Source of the DNA: an uncultured Winogradskyella sp.
GTDB taxonomy: Bacteria; Bacteroidota; Bacteroidia; Flavobacteriales; Flavobacteriaceae
Direction of reading: 5' to 3'
DNA length: 64,000 bases
Assembly: GCF_947498005.1 (NCBI RefSeq)
Contig: NZ_CANMIW010000007.1
Location: 62,001-126,000, forward strand
The notes beneath the pieces are model-generated. The model was not told the DNA's origin. It made no database searches and worked only from the letters and a program-made list of their open reading frames with translations. Of this stretch, positions 43,650 to 51,522 are shown piece by piece (the first letter of the stretch is position 1; the number at the start of each line of letters is the position of its first letter). Made by a program: the position numbers and the translations under genes.

Positions 43650-45205
43650 AATTCACTAAAGAAGATATAAATCAGATTGCGTCTAAAGGATTAAATTCCG
43701 AAAAGATAAAAGCACAAATTGAACTTTTTAAAACAGGAATTCCGTTTACTAATATTTCTAAAGCAGCAACTATAAACAATGGAATCATTGCTTTAAATGA
43801 CGACACTATTAAAACATACCTTGAGGAATTCAATAACGAAAAGGATAATAAATCGTTACTAAAATTTGTACCTGCATCTGGTGCAGCTACTAGAATGTTT
43901 AAGTTTTTATTTCAATTTGTAAATGAATATAATGCAGATGAACAATCTCTTAATGCTTACATCAATAAGAACAAAATAAAGGAATTATCTCTATTTATGG
44001 TTGGTATGGAGAAATTTCCATTTTACAATCAAATATTAGAAGTACTTAAGTCTAAAGGCACTGATTTTGAAACCTTACCAAAACATGAACAAGTTTGGCT
44101 TTTTGCTAAAACTATGCTAGATGAAGATGAATTGAATTTTGGAAACCAGCCCAAAGGTTTATTACCATTCCATGAGTATAAAACAGACCATGTTTCTACA
44201 GCTTTTGAAGAACATTTATACGAAGCCGCATTGTATGCTTCTAGCAAAGGTTTAGCAAAATTACACTTTACAATTTCAGAAACGCATAAAGATAAATTTA
44301 CAGACGAATTTCTTAAAATTCAGAAAGACGTTGAAGAGAATACTGGTGTAACTTTTGATATCTCATTCTCTTACCAACAGCAATCTACAGACACCATTGC
44401 TGTAACTTTAGACAACCAACCGTTTAGAGAATCTAATGGTTCTATTTTATTTAGACCATCTGGTCATGGTGCTCTTTTAAAAAATCTAAACACCTTAGAT
44501 GCTGATATCATTTTTGTAAAAAACATTGATAATGTTGTAGTCTATAAATACAAAGAAGACATTGCGAAATACAAAAAGGTATTAGCTGGTATACTTCTAA
44601 AATTACAAGCTAAAACTTTTGAATATTTACATACTTTAGATGCTAATACTATTTCTGAAGCTACATTTAAATCTATTGAAGAATTCTTAACTTCAGGTTT
44701 AAACATTAAGATAACTGATGAGTATAAAAAATATGCTGATCAATATAAAATTGAATATTTACAAGAGAAACTAAATCGTCCAATCCGTATTTGTGGTATG
44801 GTTAAAAACGAAGGCGAACCAGGAGGAGGACCATTTTGGGTTAAAGATGAAAAATCTAATCAATCGCTTCAAATTGTAGAATCTGCACAAATAAATTTAG
44901 AGGACTCTCAGCAAGCCAATCTACTTAAAAATGCAACTCACTTTAATCCTGTAGATTTAGTTTGTGGTGTAAAAAACTACAAAGGAGAAAAGTTTGATTT
45001 AGAAAATTACGTAGATTACAATGCTGCTTTTATAACTCAGAAAACTAAAAACGGAAAAGATTTAAAAGCATTAGAATTACCAGGACTTTGGAACGGAAGT
45101 ATGGCAGATTGGACCACCATATTTGTTGAAGTACCCATTATTACTTTCAATCCTGTAAAAACAGTAAACGATTTGCTAAAAGCACCACATCAAATTAAAA
45201 AATAG
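43646..45205 (+). CDS. DUF4301 protein
   Basis: A 519-residue soluble protein of the Bacteroidetes family DUF4301. The N-terminal VPASGAATRMFK (74-86) resembles the nucleotide-binding loop (G-x-x-TRM) of sugar-phosphate nucleotidyltransferases. Other landmarks: LPKHEQVWLFAKTMLDED, LFRPSGHGALLKNLN, ICGMVKNEGEPGGGPFWV, and a C-terminal FVEVPIITFNPVKTVNDLL. No activity is known to me. The ATG overlaps the stop of the kinase gene by 4 nt (ATGA), so the products are made together. Confidence 0.85.
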   Translation: MKFTKEDINQIASKGLNSEKIKAQIELFKTGIPFTNISKAATINNGIIALNDDTIKTYLEEFNNEKDNKSLLKFVPASGAATRMFKFLFQFVNEYNADEQSLNAYINKNKIKELSLFMVGMEKFPFYNQILEVLKSKGTDFETLPKHEQVWLFAKTMLDEDELNFGNQPKGLLPFHEYKTDHVSTAFEEHLYEAALYASSKGLAKLHFTISETHKDKFTDEFLKIQKDVEENTGVTFDISFSYQQQSTDTIAVTLDNQPFRESNGSILFRPSGHGALLKNLNTLDADIIFVKNIDNVVVYKYKEDIAKYKKVLAGILLKLQAKTFEYLHTLDANTISEATFKSIEEFLTSGLNIKITDEYKKYADQYKIEYLQEKLNRPIRICGMVKNEGEPGGGPFWVKDEKSNQSLQIVESAQINLEDSQQANLLKNATHFNPVDLVCGVKNYKGEKFDLENYVDYNAAFITQKTKNGKDLKALELPGLWNGSMADWTTIFVEVPIITFNPVKTVNDLLKAPHQIKK

Positions 45206-45609
45206 TGGACACTAGCTTACTAAAATCTGAAATAACCTATAAATACGTCCGAAGCTCAGGAAGTGGAGGACAACACGTTAATAAGGTATCTTCTAAAGCA
45301 GCATTGTATTTTGACCTAAAAAATTCAAATGCTTTAACTGAAGAAGAACGCGAAAAACTCTCAGAATTCTTTAATACGCGTTTAACAAAAGACGGAGTTT
45401 TAATGTTGGCTTGTTCTGACAGTAGAAGTCAGTTTAGAAATAAAGCTTTAGTAACACAACGCTTTTTAGAACTAATTAAAGAAGGCTTAAAAGAAGATAA
45501 AATCCGTATTGCAACAAGAGTTCCAAGAAGTGTAAAAAAGAAACGTTTAAAAAATAAACGAATCAATGCAGATAAAAAGGCAAATCGTAAACGACCAATT
45601 ATTGAATAA
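45205..45609 (+). CDS. arfB: ArfB/YaeJ-type peptidyl-tRNA hydrolase (ribosome rescue)
   Basis: A 134-residue release-factor-like protein. The catalytic GGQ is at 21-23 (SGSGGQHVNKVSS), and a basic tail rich in Lys/Arg (KKKRLKNKRINADKKANRK) occupies the empty mRNA channel of stalled ribosomes. By family it frees ribosomes stuck on non-stop mRNA without needing a stop codon. The start is GTG, overlapping the DUF4301 stop by one base (TAGTG). It is the last gene of the overlapping run. Confidence 0.92.
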   Translation: MDTSLLKSEITYKYVRSSGSGGQHVNKVSSKAALYFDLKNSNALTEEEREKLSEFFNTRLTKDGVLMLACSDSRSQFRNKALVTQRFLELIKEGLKEDKIRIATRVPRSVKKKRLKNKRINADKKANRKRPIIE

Positions 45610-45774
45610 GATTAAAGTTATCTCACAAAGGCGCAAAGCAAAGCTTTACAGATATTATTAGAGAAGCCACGCCTTTAAGATAAAAATGGCACATAAACTT
45701 TATAGCTTCTTCATACAATTTTGGGTTGCAACAAAAAAATCATCATTCATAATTCGAAATTATAAATTCTACCT
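45610..45774 (+). other. Intergenic stretch before the TPP riboswitch
   Basis: Contains ACAAAGGCGCAAAG-type sequence near 45626, a motif I associate with flavobacterial intergenic repeats, but only one copy is seen here. No ORF and no clear terminator for the preceding operon. Confidence 0.3.
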
Positions 45775-45782
45775 TATCTTTG
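45775..45782 (+). promoter_or_regulatory. TAnnTTTG promoter box for the TPP riboswitch / receptor transcript
   Basis: TATCTTTG; the expected transcription start (about 45788) lies just before the aptamer. Confidence 0.6.
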
Positions 45783-45785
45783 CCG

Positions 45786-45872
45786 CGTTCTCAAAAAAGG
45801 GGTGCCTATTTGCGGCTGAGATCATACCCATTGAACCTAGAACAGGTAATGCTGTTTAGGAAACGAGCGTAA
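45786..45872 (+). ncRNA. TPP riboswitch (thi-box)
   Basis: The invariant parts are present in order: GGGGTGCC, GCGGCTGAGATCATACCC, GAACCT, and GGTAATGC. They form the HMP-binding and pyrophosphate-binding arms of the thi-box aptamer. It controls the TonB-dependent receptor 200 nt downstream. The region from 45873 to 46080 is the expression platform; it holds the palindromes TCATTG-TATATG-CAATGA (45946-45963) and CGATT-TTAAAAC-AATCG (46062-46078), but no clear intrinsic terminator. Confidence 0.9.
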
Positions 45873-46080
45873 AGAAAACGATAGTATATTGTTTTTGGTA
45901 AACGCAACAGTTATCAATGTTTATTTTTCTACTTCTAATTTATTGTCATTGTATATGCAATGAATAAATTTCAAAAGAAAAAGACATTTTTTAGCTTTGC
46001 TTATACCTGTAGCTCAAAACAATTAATTATTAATAATAAAGAATAATTACCTCTTTTTATTCGATTTTAAAACAATCGTA

Positions 46081-48276
46081 ATGAAAAATTTATTTCTTTT
46101 TTTAACACTCTTAGTGTTATCAGTCAGCGCTACAGCGCAAGAAAACCAAAAACAACACAAAAAAGATTCAACCAAAGTTGAAAAACTAGACGAAGTCTTA
46201 GTAAAAGCAGTACGTGTAGATGCTAAAGCACCAATTACCCATAGCAATGTGAGTAAAGAAGGTTTAGCAAAACGTAATTTGGGACAAGACATCCCAATGC
46301 TGCTTAACTTTTTACCATCAGTGGTTACCACAACAGATGCAGGTGCAGGTGTAGGCTACACTGGCATTAGAGTTAGAGGTATTAGCTCACAATCTACCAA
46401 TGTAACTATTAATGGAATTCCGTACAATGATGCTGAATCTTTAGGGACGTTTTGGGTTAATTTAGGTGATTTTGCGTCATCAACAGAAAGTCTACAATTG
46501 CAACGTGGTGTTGGTACATCTACCAATGGTTCTGGTGCTTTCGGAGCAAGTATCAATGTTTTAACAGATGCTGTTTCTAAAACTTCATTTGGAGAAATTT
46601 CAAATTCTTTTGGTAGTTATAACACAAGAAAGCACACGGTTAAATTTAGTACAGGTTTAATGAATGATCACTTTGAAATTGCTGGTCGTTTATCTAACAT
46701 TGTTTCAGATGGTTATATAGATCGTGCGTCTTCAGACTTAAAATCTTACTTTTTGCAAGGCTCTTATGTAGATGATAATACCTTAATAAAAGCCATCACT
46801 TTTGGTGGAAAGGAAATTACATACCAAGCTTGGAATGGACTTGAAGATTTAGATAAATTAGAAAACGATCGTACTTACAATACTGCAGGAGAGTACACAG
46901 ATTATGACGGCGTTACTCGTTTTCATGACAATCAAGTAGATAATTATACGCAAAACCATTATCAGTTGCATTGGAATCAACGTATTACCAACCAATGGTC
47001 TACAACACTTGGACTAAACTACACAAAAGGAAGTGGTTATTTTGAACAATATAAAGAAGGTGAGGACTTTGCAGATTACGGTCTTGAACCTTTAGATTTT
47101 AATGGCGAAATAGTAGACGAAACCAATTTAATTAGAAGACGTTGGTTAGATAATGATTTTTACGTTTTTAATGCCAATGCCAACTATAAAAATGACATGA
47201 TCAACCTTATTTTTGGTGGATCTTATAGCCATTACGATGGTGACCATTTTGGTGAAGTGATATGGGCTCAGTATGCAAGTCAGTCTCAAATTAGAGATCG
47301 TTATTACGATGGAAACAGTGTTAAGAATGACCTTTCTGTTTTTACTAAAGCTAACTATAAGCTAAACGATAAAATAAGTCTGTATGGCGATTTGCAAGTG
47401 AGAAATGTAACTTATAAAACGACAGGAACAACATCTGACTTAGTAGAATTTGCTGTAGATAAAGACTTTACATTTTTTAATCCTAAAGCCGGAATTACTT
47501 ACGAATTAAACAATGAAAACAACCTATATTTCTCTTATGCTAGAGCTAACAGAGAGCCAAACAGAACTGATTTTGAAAGCAACGAAAATATAGAAGCAGA
47601 ACAATTAAATGATTTTGAATTAGGCTGGAGACACAACAAAGGCAACTTCACGTTTAATGCCAATGCTTATTATATGAGTTATAATGAGCAATTAGTGTTA
47701 TCCGGAAGATTAGATGACGTTGGTAACCCAATTAGAACAAACAGTGGTAAAAGTTACCGTTTAGGTTTAGAATTAGAAGCTATAATACCAGTAACTTCAA
47801 AATTAACATTGCAACCTAATGTAACAATTAGCACTAATAAAAATCAAGAAACGATAATTGACTTTGATGGTGAATTACAAAACCTAGGAAAAACTGACAT
47901 TTCGTTTTCTCCAGATTTAGTTGCTGCAAATGCTATTGTTTTTCAACCTGTAGCCAATCTTCAAATGTCATTATTAAGCAAATTTGTTGGTGAACAATTT
48001 ATGAGTAATACTCAAGCTAAATCATCTTTATTAGATGATTATTTTATCAATGACTTTAACATTAATTACACATTAAAAACAAATTCTATTTTTAAAGAAA
48101 TTGTATTTTCTGGCCTAGTGAATAATATATTTAATGAAGAATATATTTCTAATGGATACTACTATACTTATGATGACAGCTGGTCTAATCCAGGAAGTAT
48201 TACTACTATAGAAGGTGCTGGTTTTTATCCACAAGCCACTAGAAACTTTTTGGTTGGTGTAACTTTAAAATTTTAA
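46081..48276 (+). CDS. TPP-regulated TonB-dependent receptor, probable thiamine importer
   Basis: A 731-residue outer-membrane receptor. Signal peptide ends in SATAQ; the TonB box region contains KLDEVLVKAVR; the plug domain has GIRVRGISSQSTNVTINGIPYNDAES in parts and LQLQRGVGTSTNG; a 22-strand-type barrel ends in LVGVTLKF. There is no carboxypeptidase-like N-terminal extension. The TPP riboswitch in its leader makes thiamine (or a thiamine derivative) the probable substrate, matching the TPP-regulated receptors known in Bacteroides. Its 3' end overlaps the convergent lipoprotein gene by 4 nt. Confidence 0.93.
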   Translation: MKNLFLFLTLLVLSVSATAQENQKQHKKDSTKVEKLDEVLVKAVRVDAKAPITHSNVSKEGLAKRNLGQDIPMLLNFLPSVVTTTDAGAGVGYTGIRVRGISSQSTNVTINGIPYNDAESLGTFWVNLGDFASSTESLQLQRGVGTSTNGSGAFGASINVLTDAVSKTSFGEISNSFGSYNTRKHTVKFSTGLMNDHFEIAGRLSNIVSDGYIDRASSDLKSYFLQGSYVDDNTLIKAITFGGKEITYQAWNGLEDLDKLENDRTYNTAGEYTDYDGVTRFHDNQVDNYTQNHYQLHWNQRITNQWSTTLGLNYTKGSGYFEQYKEGEDFADYGLEPLDFNGEIVDETNLIRRRWLDNDFYVFNANANYKNDMINLIFGGSYSHYDGDHFGEVIWAQYASQSQIRDRYYDGNSVKNDLSVFTKANYKLNDKISLYGDLQVRNVTYKTTGTTSDLVEFAVDKDFTFFNPKAGITYELNNENNLYFSYARANREPNRTDFESNENIEAEQLNDFELGWRHNKGNFTFNANAYYMSYNEQLVLSGRLDDVGNPIRTNSGKSYRLGLELEAIIPVTSKLTLQPNVTISTNKNQETIIDFDGELQNLGKTDISFSPDLVAANAIVFQPVANLQMSLLSKFVGEQFMSNTQAKSSLLDDYFINDFNINYTLKTNSIFKEIVFSGLVNNIFNEEYISNGYYYTYDDSWSNPGSITTIEGAGFYPQATRNFLVGVTLKF

Positions 48277-48710
48277 TTACTTACCAAATACGTATTATTA
48301 CCAATATTCTCAACCCTGTACGGCAACAACGTGCAGGAGTGAGAATTATTATTAAATCCTACTCCAGTTGCTAAACTAAATTGATTGGCGTCATTACAAT
48401 TGTTTTCTACAATATCGCCAACGCCTGTTGACACTAAGGTGGTACAAGAAGAAGGCACTAATCCTGGATCTGCTGCATCCCAAGCGTAAAGAATTGATGT
48501 ACTAGCTCTGTAGAGCCAAATACCGCTATTTCCATATCCAGAGACATAAACAGCATTTCCTGTAAATTGCAATTGACTAAATTGAGGAAAATTAGTATTT
48601 ACGGTTAGGTTAACACCTACATCTAACAAAAAATTACAGTTGTTATTATCATCTGTATTACTACACGAAAATATCACGATGCAACTAAGCGCTAAGAGTA
48701 TTTTTTTCAT
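48273..48710 (-). CDS. Small lipoprotein with Rieske-like fold lacking cluster ligands
   Basis: A 145-residue lipoprotein (lipobox IFSC). The body, LLDVGVNLTVNTNFPQF, YVSGYGNSGIWLYR, LYAWDAADPGLVPSSCTTL and LLPYRVENIGNNTYLV, resembles flavobacterial proteins described as Rieske-like. A true Rieske centre needs CxH and CxxH; here only lone cysteines occur (SSC, NNC), so no [2Fe-2S] cluster is expected. The role is unknown. The long frame starts at TTG; the ATG at 48708-48710 is chosen. It is divergent from greA. Confidence 0.7.
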   Translation of the reverse strand: MKKILLALSCIVIFSCSNTDDNNNCNFLLDVGVNLTVNTNFPQFSQLQFTGNAVYVSGYGNSGIWLYRASTSILYAWDAADPGLVPSSCTTLVSTGVGDIVENNCNDANQFSLATGVGFNNNSHSCTLLPYRVENIGNNTYLVSN

Positions 48711-48764
48711 CTTCAATTTTAAAAGGCAATTTACGATTAATTCAACTATGCCGTAAATATTTTA

Positions 48765-48772
48765 TATATTTG
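48765..48772 (+). promoter_or_regulatory. TAnnTTTG promoter box for greA
   Basis: TATATTTG; predicted transcription start at about 48779, exactly where a terminator-like hairpin begins. Confidence 0.6.
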
Positions 48773-48778
48773 TATAAC

Positions 48779-48806
48779 AATCTCGTCAGCGCGAGATTTT
48801 TTTTAT
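48779..48806 (+). terminator. Terminator-like hairpin in the greA leader
   Basis: AATCTCG ... CGAGATT stem with a short loop, then eight T, then 44 nt to the greA ATG. It lies after the promoter and before the gene, with the T run only on the plus strand, so it looks like an attenuator and not the end of another gene. Confidence 0.7.
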
Positions 48807-48849
48807 GTTGATTGTATTTCAACATCTTATGATAATAAACGAAGGAATT

Positions 48850-49323
48850 ATGAGTAAAGTATCTTATTACACAGCTGAAGGTTTAAAAAAATTAAGAGAA
48901 GAGTTAAACCAACTTAAGGACGTTGAGCGTCCAAAGGCTTCACAGGCCATTGCAGAAGCAAGAGATAAAGGTGATTTAAGTGAAAATGCAGAATATGATG
49001 CTGCAAAAGAAGCGCAAGGTATGTTAGAAATGAAAATTTCTAAAATGGAAGAAACCTTATCTGGTGCTCGCGTTATAGATGAATCTCAATTAGACACTTC
49101 TAAAGTATTAGCATTATCTATTGTAAAAATAAAAAACCAAGTTAATGGTATGGAAATGACCTATACTTTGGTGGCAGAAAGTGAAGCAGATTTAGCTTCA
49201 GGTAAAATATCTATCAATTCACCAATTGGTAAAGGTTTATTAGGAAAATCTGTTGGAGATGTTGCCGAAATACAAGTACCTAGTGGCACAATGAAGTTTG
49301 ATATATTAGAAATTTCGAGATAA
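48850..49323 (+). CDS. greA: Transcription elongation factor GreA
   Basis: GreA rescues backtracked RNA polymerase by stimulating transcript cleavage. The 157 residues have the N-terminal coiled coil with the acidic tip (AIAEARDKGDLSENAEYDAAKE), and the C-terminal FKBP-like domain (ISINSPIGKGLLGKSVGD). The ORF opens at 48805, but MSKVSYYTAEGLKKL is the family start. The gene lies behind a hairpin with a T run, which may make its expression depend on termination efficiency. Confidence 0.97.
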   Translation: MSKVSYYTAEGLKKLREELNQLKDVERPKASQAIAEARDKGDLSENAEYDAAKEAQGMLEMKISKMEETLSGARVIDESQLDTSKVLALSIVKIKNQVNGMEMTYTLVAESEADLASGKISINSPIGKGLLGKSVGDVAEIQVPSGTMKFDILEISR

Positions 49324-49362
49324 TAAATCACTAATAAAGTAATATTACCATAGTTATAACGT

Positions 49363-49393
49363 AAAAAGATTCCTTATTAGAGGAATCTTTTTA
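49363..49393 (+). terminator. Intrinsic terminator after greA
   Basis: AAAAAGATTCC / GGAATCTTTTT stem followed by T-rich DNA. Confidence 0.85.
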
Positions 49394-49422
49394 TATTTAT
49401 AAAAGACTCAACATTTAAAATT

Positions 49423-49812
49423 ATGGCAACACTTTTTACAAAAATAATTTCTGGCGAAATACCATCTTATAAAGTTGCCGAAACTGAAGATTTCTATGCT
49501 TTTTTAGATATTAATCCCAACTCAAAAGGCCACACACTATGCATACCTAAAAAGGAAGTTGATAAAATTTTTGATTTAGATGAAGATACATATGCACGAT
49601 TAATGCAGTTTTCGAGGAAAGTAGCCATTGCTTTAGAAAAATCTATTCCTTGTGAGCGCATTGGCTTGTCTGTTATTGGTCTAGAAGTTCCACATGCACA
49701 TGTTCACTTAATTCCATTACACAGTATGGATGATGCACGTTTTTCTAACAAACAAAAATTAGAACCTCAAGAATTTGAGGACATCGCAAAAAAGATCGCA
49801 TCAAACTTATAA
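49423..49812 (+). CDS. HIT-family nucleotide hydrolase (Hint-like)
   Basis: A 129-residue histidine-triad protein. The active-site HxHxH is HAHVHLIP in VPHAHVHLIPLHS. The first half has IISGEIPSYKVAE and FLDINPNSKGHTLCIPK. Hint-type enzymes cleave AMP-lysine and other nucleotide conjugates. It follows greA on the same strand but behind a terminator. Confidence 0.93.
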   Translation: MATLFTKIISGEIPSYKVAETEDFYAFLDINPNSKGHTLCIPKKEVDKIFDLDEDTYARLMQFSRKVAIALEKSIPCERIGLSVIGLEVPHAHVHLIPLHSMDDARFSNKQKLEPQEFEDIAKKIASNL

Positions 49813-49813
49813 T

Positions 49814-50170
49814 TTAAATAGAAATTACGCCACTTATTAATAAAATAATGGCAATTAGCACGACCAACACAAATGTGATTATTGCCCAAGAAATTGGTTT
49901 TAATTTTAGCGATTTAGGTTTTGTATGTAAACCTCTTTTATGGTAATCTACAACTTGTTCTATTCCGTCTGTCCACATTACAGGAAAAATTTGAACTTCA
50001 CAATTTAGACATCTTATCTCGCTGCGTGTTTCGTTTGTAATTGCTTTATAAAACCTTGTTTCTGTTAACTTTTGCTCAAAAATAAGTTCTAAACTATCGT
50101 TAGAATAACACTCAGGGCAATTGTTGTTAATTCTGGCTTCTTTTAATGTGAAAAAATTGAACGAATTCAT
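49814..50170 (-). CDS. Zinc-ribbon protein with C-terminal membrane anchor
   Basis: A 118-residue protein. It opens MNSFNFFTLKEARIN, then a CPEC ... CLNC pair (about 18 and 56) that can bind one zinc. A single hydrophobic helix near the C-terminus (SWAIITFVLVVLIAIILLIS) would anchor it. Function unknown. The ORF extends to a TTG at 50206, but an ATG stands 3 nt after a TAAATTTG box, which fixes the start. Confidence 0.72.
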   Translation of the reverse strand: MNSFNFFTLKEARINNNCPECYSNDSLELIFEQKLTETRFYKAITNETRSEIRCLNCEVQIFPVMWTDGIEQVVDYHKRGLHTKPKSLKLKPISWAIITFVLVVLIAIILLISGVISI

Positions 50171-50173
50171 GTT

Positions 50174-50181
50174 CAAATTTA
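50174..50181 (-). promoter_or_regulatory. TAnnTTTG box 3 nt before the zinc-ribbon gene ATG
   Basis: TAAATTTG, then AAC, then the ATG at 50170, with TTTTG 22 nt upstream as -33 element. The geometry predicts a leaderless mRNA. Confidence 0.6.
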
Positions 50182-50240
50182 GGTAATTTTTCGATACACC
50201 GTTCAAAATTATTAAAGTCTATTATCTGATTTATAATTAC

Positions 50241-51398
50241 TTAAACCTGCTTTAACACTATTTGAATTGTTGACCCCTTGCCTATTTCAGAAGTTAAGAC
50301 TTTAATTTTACCTCTGTGATAATCTTCAATAATTCGTTTTGCTAAAGACAAGCCAAGTCCCCAACCTCGCTTTTTAGTCGTATAGCCAGGTTCAAAAATC
50401 TTAGTATAAGACGATTTTGGAATTCCTTTTCCTGTATCAGAAATATTAATAAATATTTGACTTTCTTGTTGTGATAATTCTAGTTTTAAATCGCCTTTTC
50501 CTTTCATAGCATCGATAGCATTTTTAACTAAATTTTCTATCGTCCAGCTAAAGAGTTGTTCATTTAAGTTAACATGAATTTGGTTATCAGGAATTACGAT
50601 ATCAAAATTTATAAGTTTGGAAGAACGTGACTTTAGATACTCGTAAGACGATTTTGTTACCTCTACAATATCCATTTGTTTTAACGTCGGTGCAGAACCT
50701 ATTTTACTAAAACGCTCAGTAATGGTTTGTAGTCTGTCTATATCCTTCTCGATTTCTACTATATATTCAGGGTTAACCTGTTCGGATTTTAAAATTTCTG
50801 CCCAACCTACAAGTGAGGATAATGGTGTACCTATTTGATGTGCTGTTTCCTTTGCCATCCCAGTCCATAATTTGTTTTGTTCAGCAATTTTAGAACTTCT
50901 GTAAAAGAAAAACACAACGGCAGCAAATAGAAAAATTATGAGTAATAGGGCTAATGGATAATATTTAAGTTTATTTAATAAAGGAGAATTACCATAATAA
51001 ATTGTTTGCTTTACTTTTTTACCTATAACAACAGGTATTGGTTGATTTTCATTTTTAAACTTATTGACCAGCGACTCCAATTTTTTCGGACTCGTTAGAG
51101 TTAAACTATCAATATTCCTAGATCTATTAACTTCTCCGTTCTCATCAAGCACAATAACTGGTGTACTAATTATGGTTTGAGTAACGACGTGTGATGTAAC
51201 AGGATTGACGTCTGTATCTAAATTATCCATGCTGTTGAGATCTATTTGAGCGACAGACCACGTTTTCATTTTTGATCGTTCTTCAATCTTAAAATTTTGA
51301 AAAAACGTATAGGTATTCCAAAGAATAAGGGAAATAATAACAAAAGAAGATATAATTATAACCCAACGGATTACATTTCGGTTTAAGCTAAAAGTCAT
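50241..51398 (-). CDS. Orphan sensor histidine kinase
   Basis: A 385-residue kinase with an N-terminal membrane span (about 10-30), an extracytoplasmic sensor segment to about 135, a second span (about 145-165), then HisKA with the phospho-acceptor His in KETAHQIGTPLSSLVGW. The ATPase domain has NLVKNAIDAMKG, ISDTGKGIP and GWGLGLSLAKRI. No response regulator is adjacent. HQIGTPL in place of HELRTPL is a common variant of one flavobacterial kinase group. The start is the ATG at 51396-51398; the longer frame starts at TTG. Confidence 0.9.
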   Translation of the reverse strand: MTFSLNRNVIRWVIIISSFVIISLILWNTYTFFQNFKIEERSKMKTWSVAQIDLNSMDNLDTDVNPVTSHVVTQTIISTPVIVLDENGEVNRSRNIDSLTLTSPKKLESLVNKFKNENQPIPVVIGKKVKQTIYYGNSPLLNKLKYYPLALLLIIFLFAAVVFFFYRSSKIAEQNKLWTGMAKETAHQIGTPLSSLVGWAEILKSEQVNPEYIVEIEKDIDRLQTITERFSKIGSAPTLKQMDIVEVTKSSYEYLKSRSSKLINFDIVIPDNQIHVNLNEQLFSWTIENLVKNAIDAMKGKGDLKLELSQQESQIFINISDTGKGIPKSSYTKIFEPGYTTKKRGWGLGLSLAKRIIEDYHRGKIKVLTSEIGKGSTIQIVLKQV

Positions 51399-51495
51399 TA
51401 GAGAGAATAATTTCAATTTTAAATATAATGTAAATATGTTAATATTATTGTTCTTTAATAAGCACTAAATACTTTTATTGGCTATCGATATTAAT

Positions 51496-51503
51496 TATAT
51501 TTG
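51496..51503 (+). promoter_or_regulatory. TAnnTTTG promoter box for the flavin reductase gene
   Basis: TATATTTG, 19 nt before the ATG at 51523. Confidence 0.5.
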
Positions 51504-51522
51504 TTGAAAATCAGTCAAATAC

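Noticed and set aside
45626..45660. ACAAAGGCGCAAAG element as a repeat family
   Set aside because: Only one copy in the window, so it cannot be shown to be repeated.
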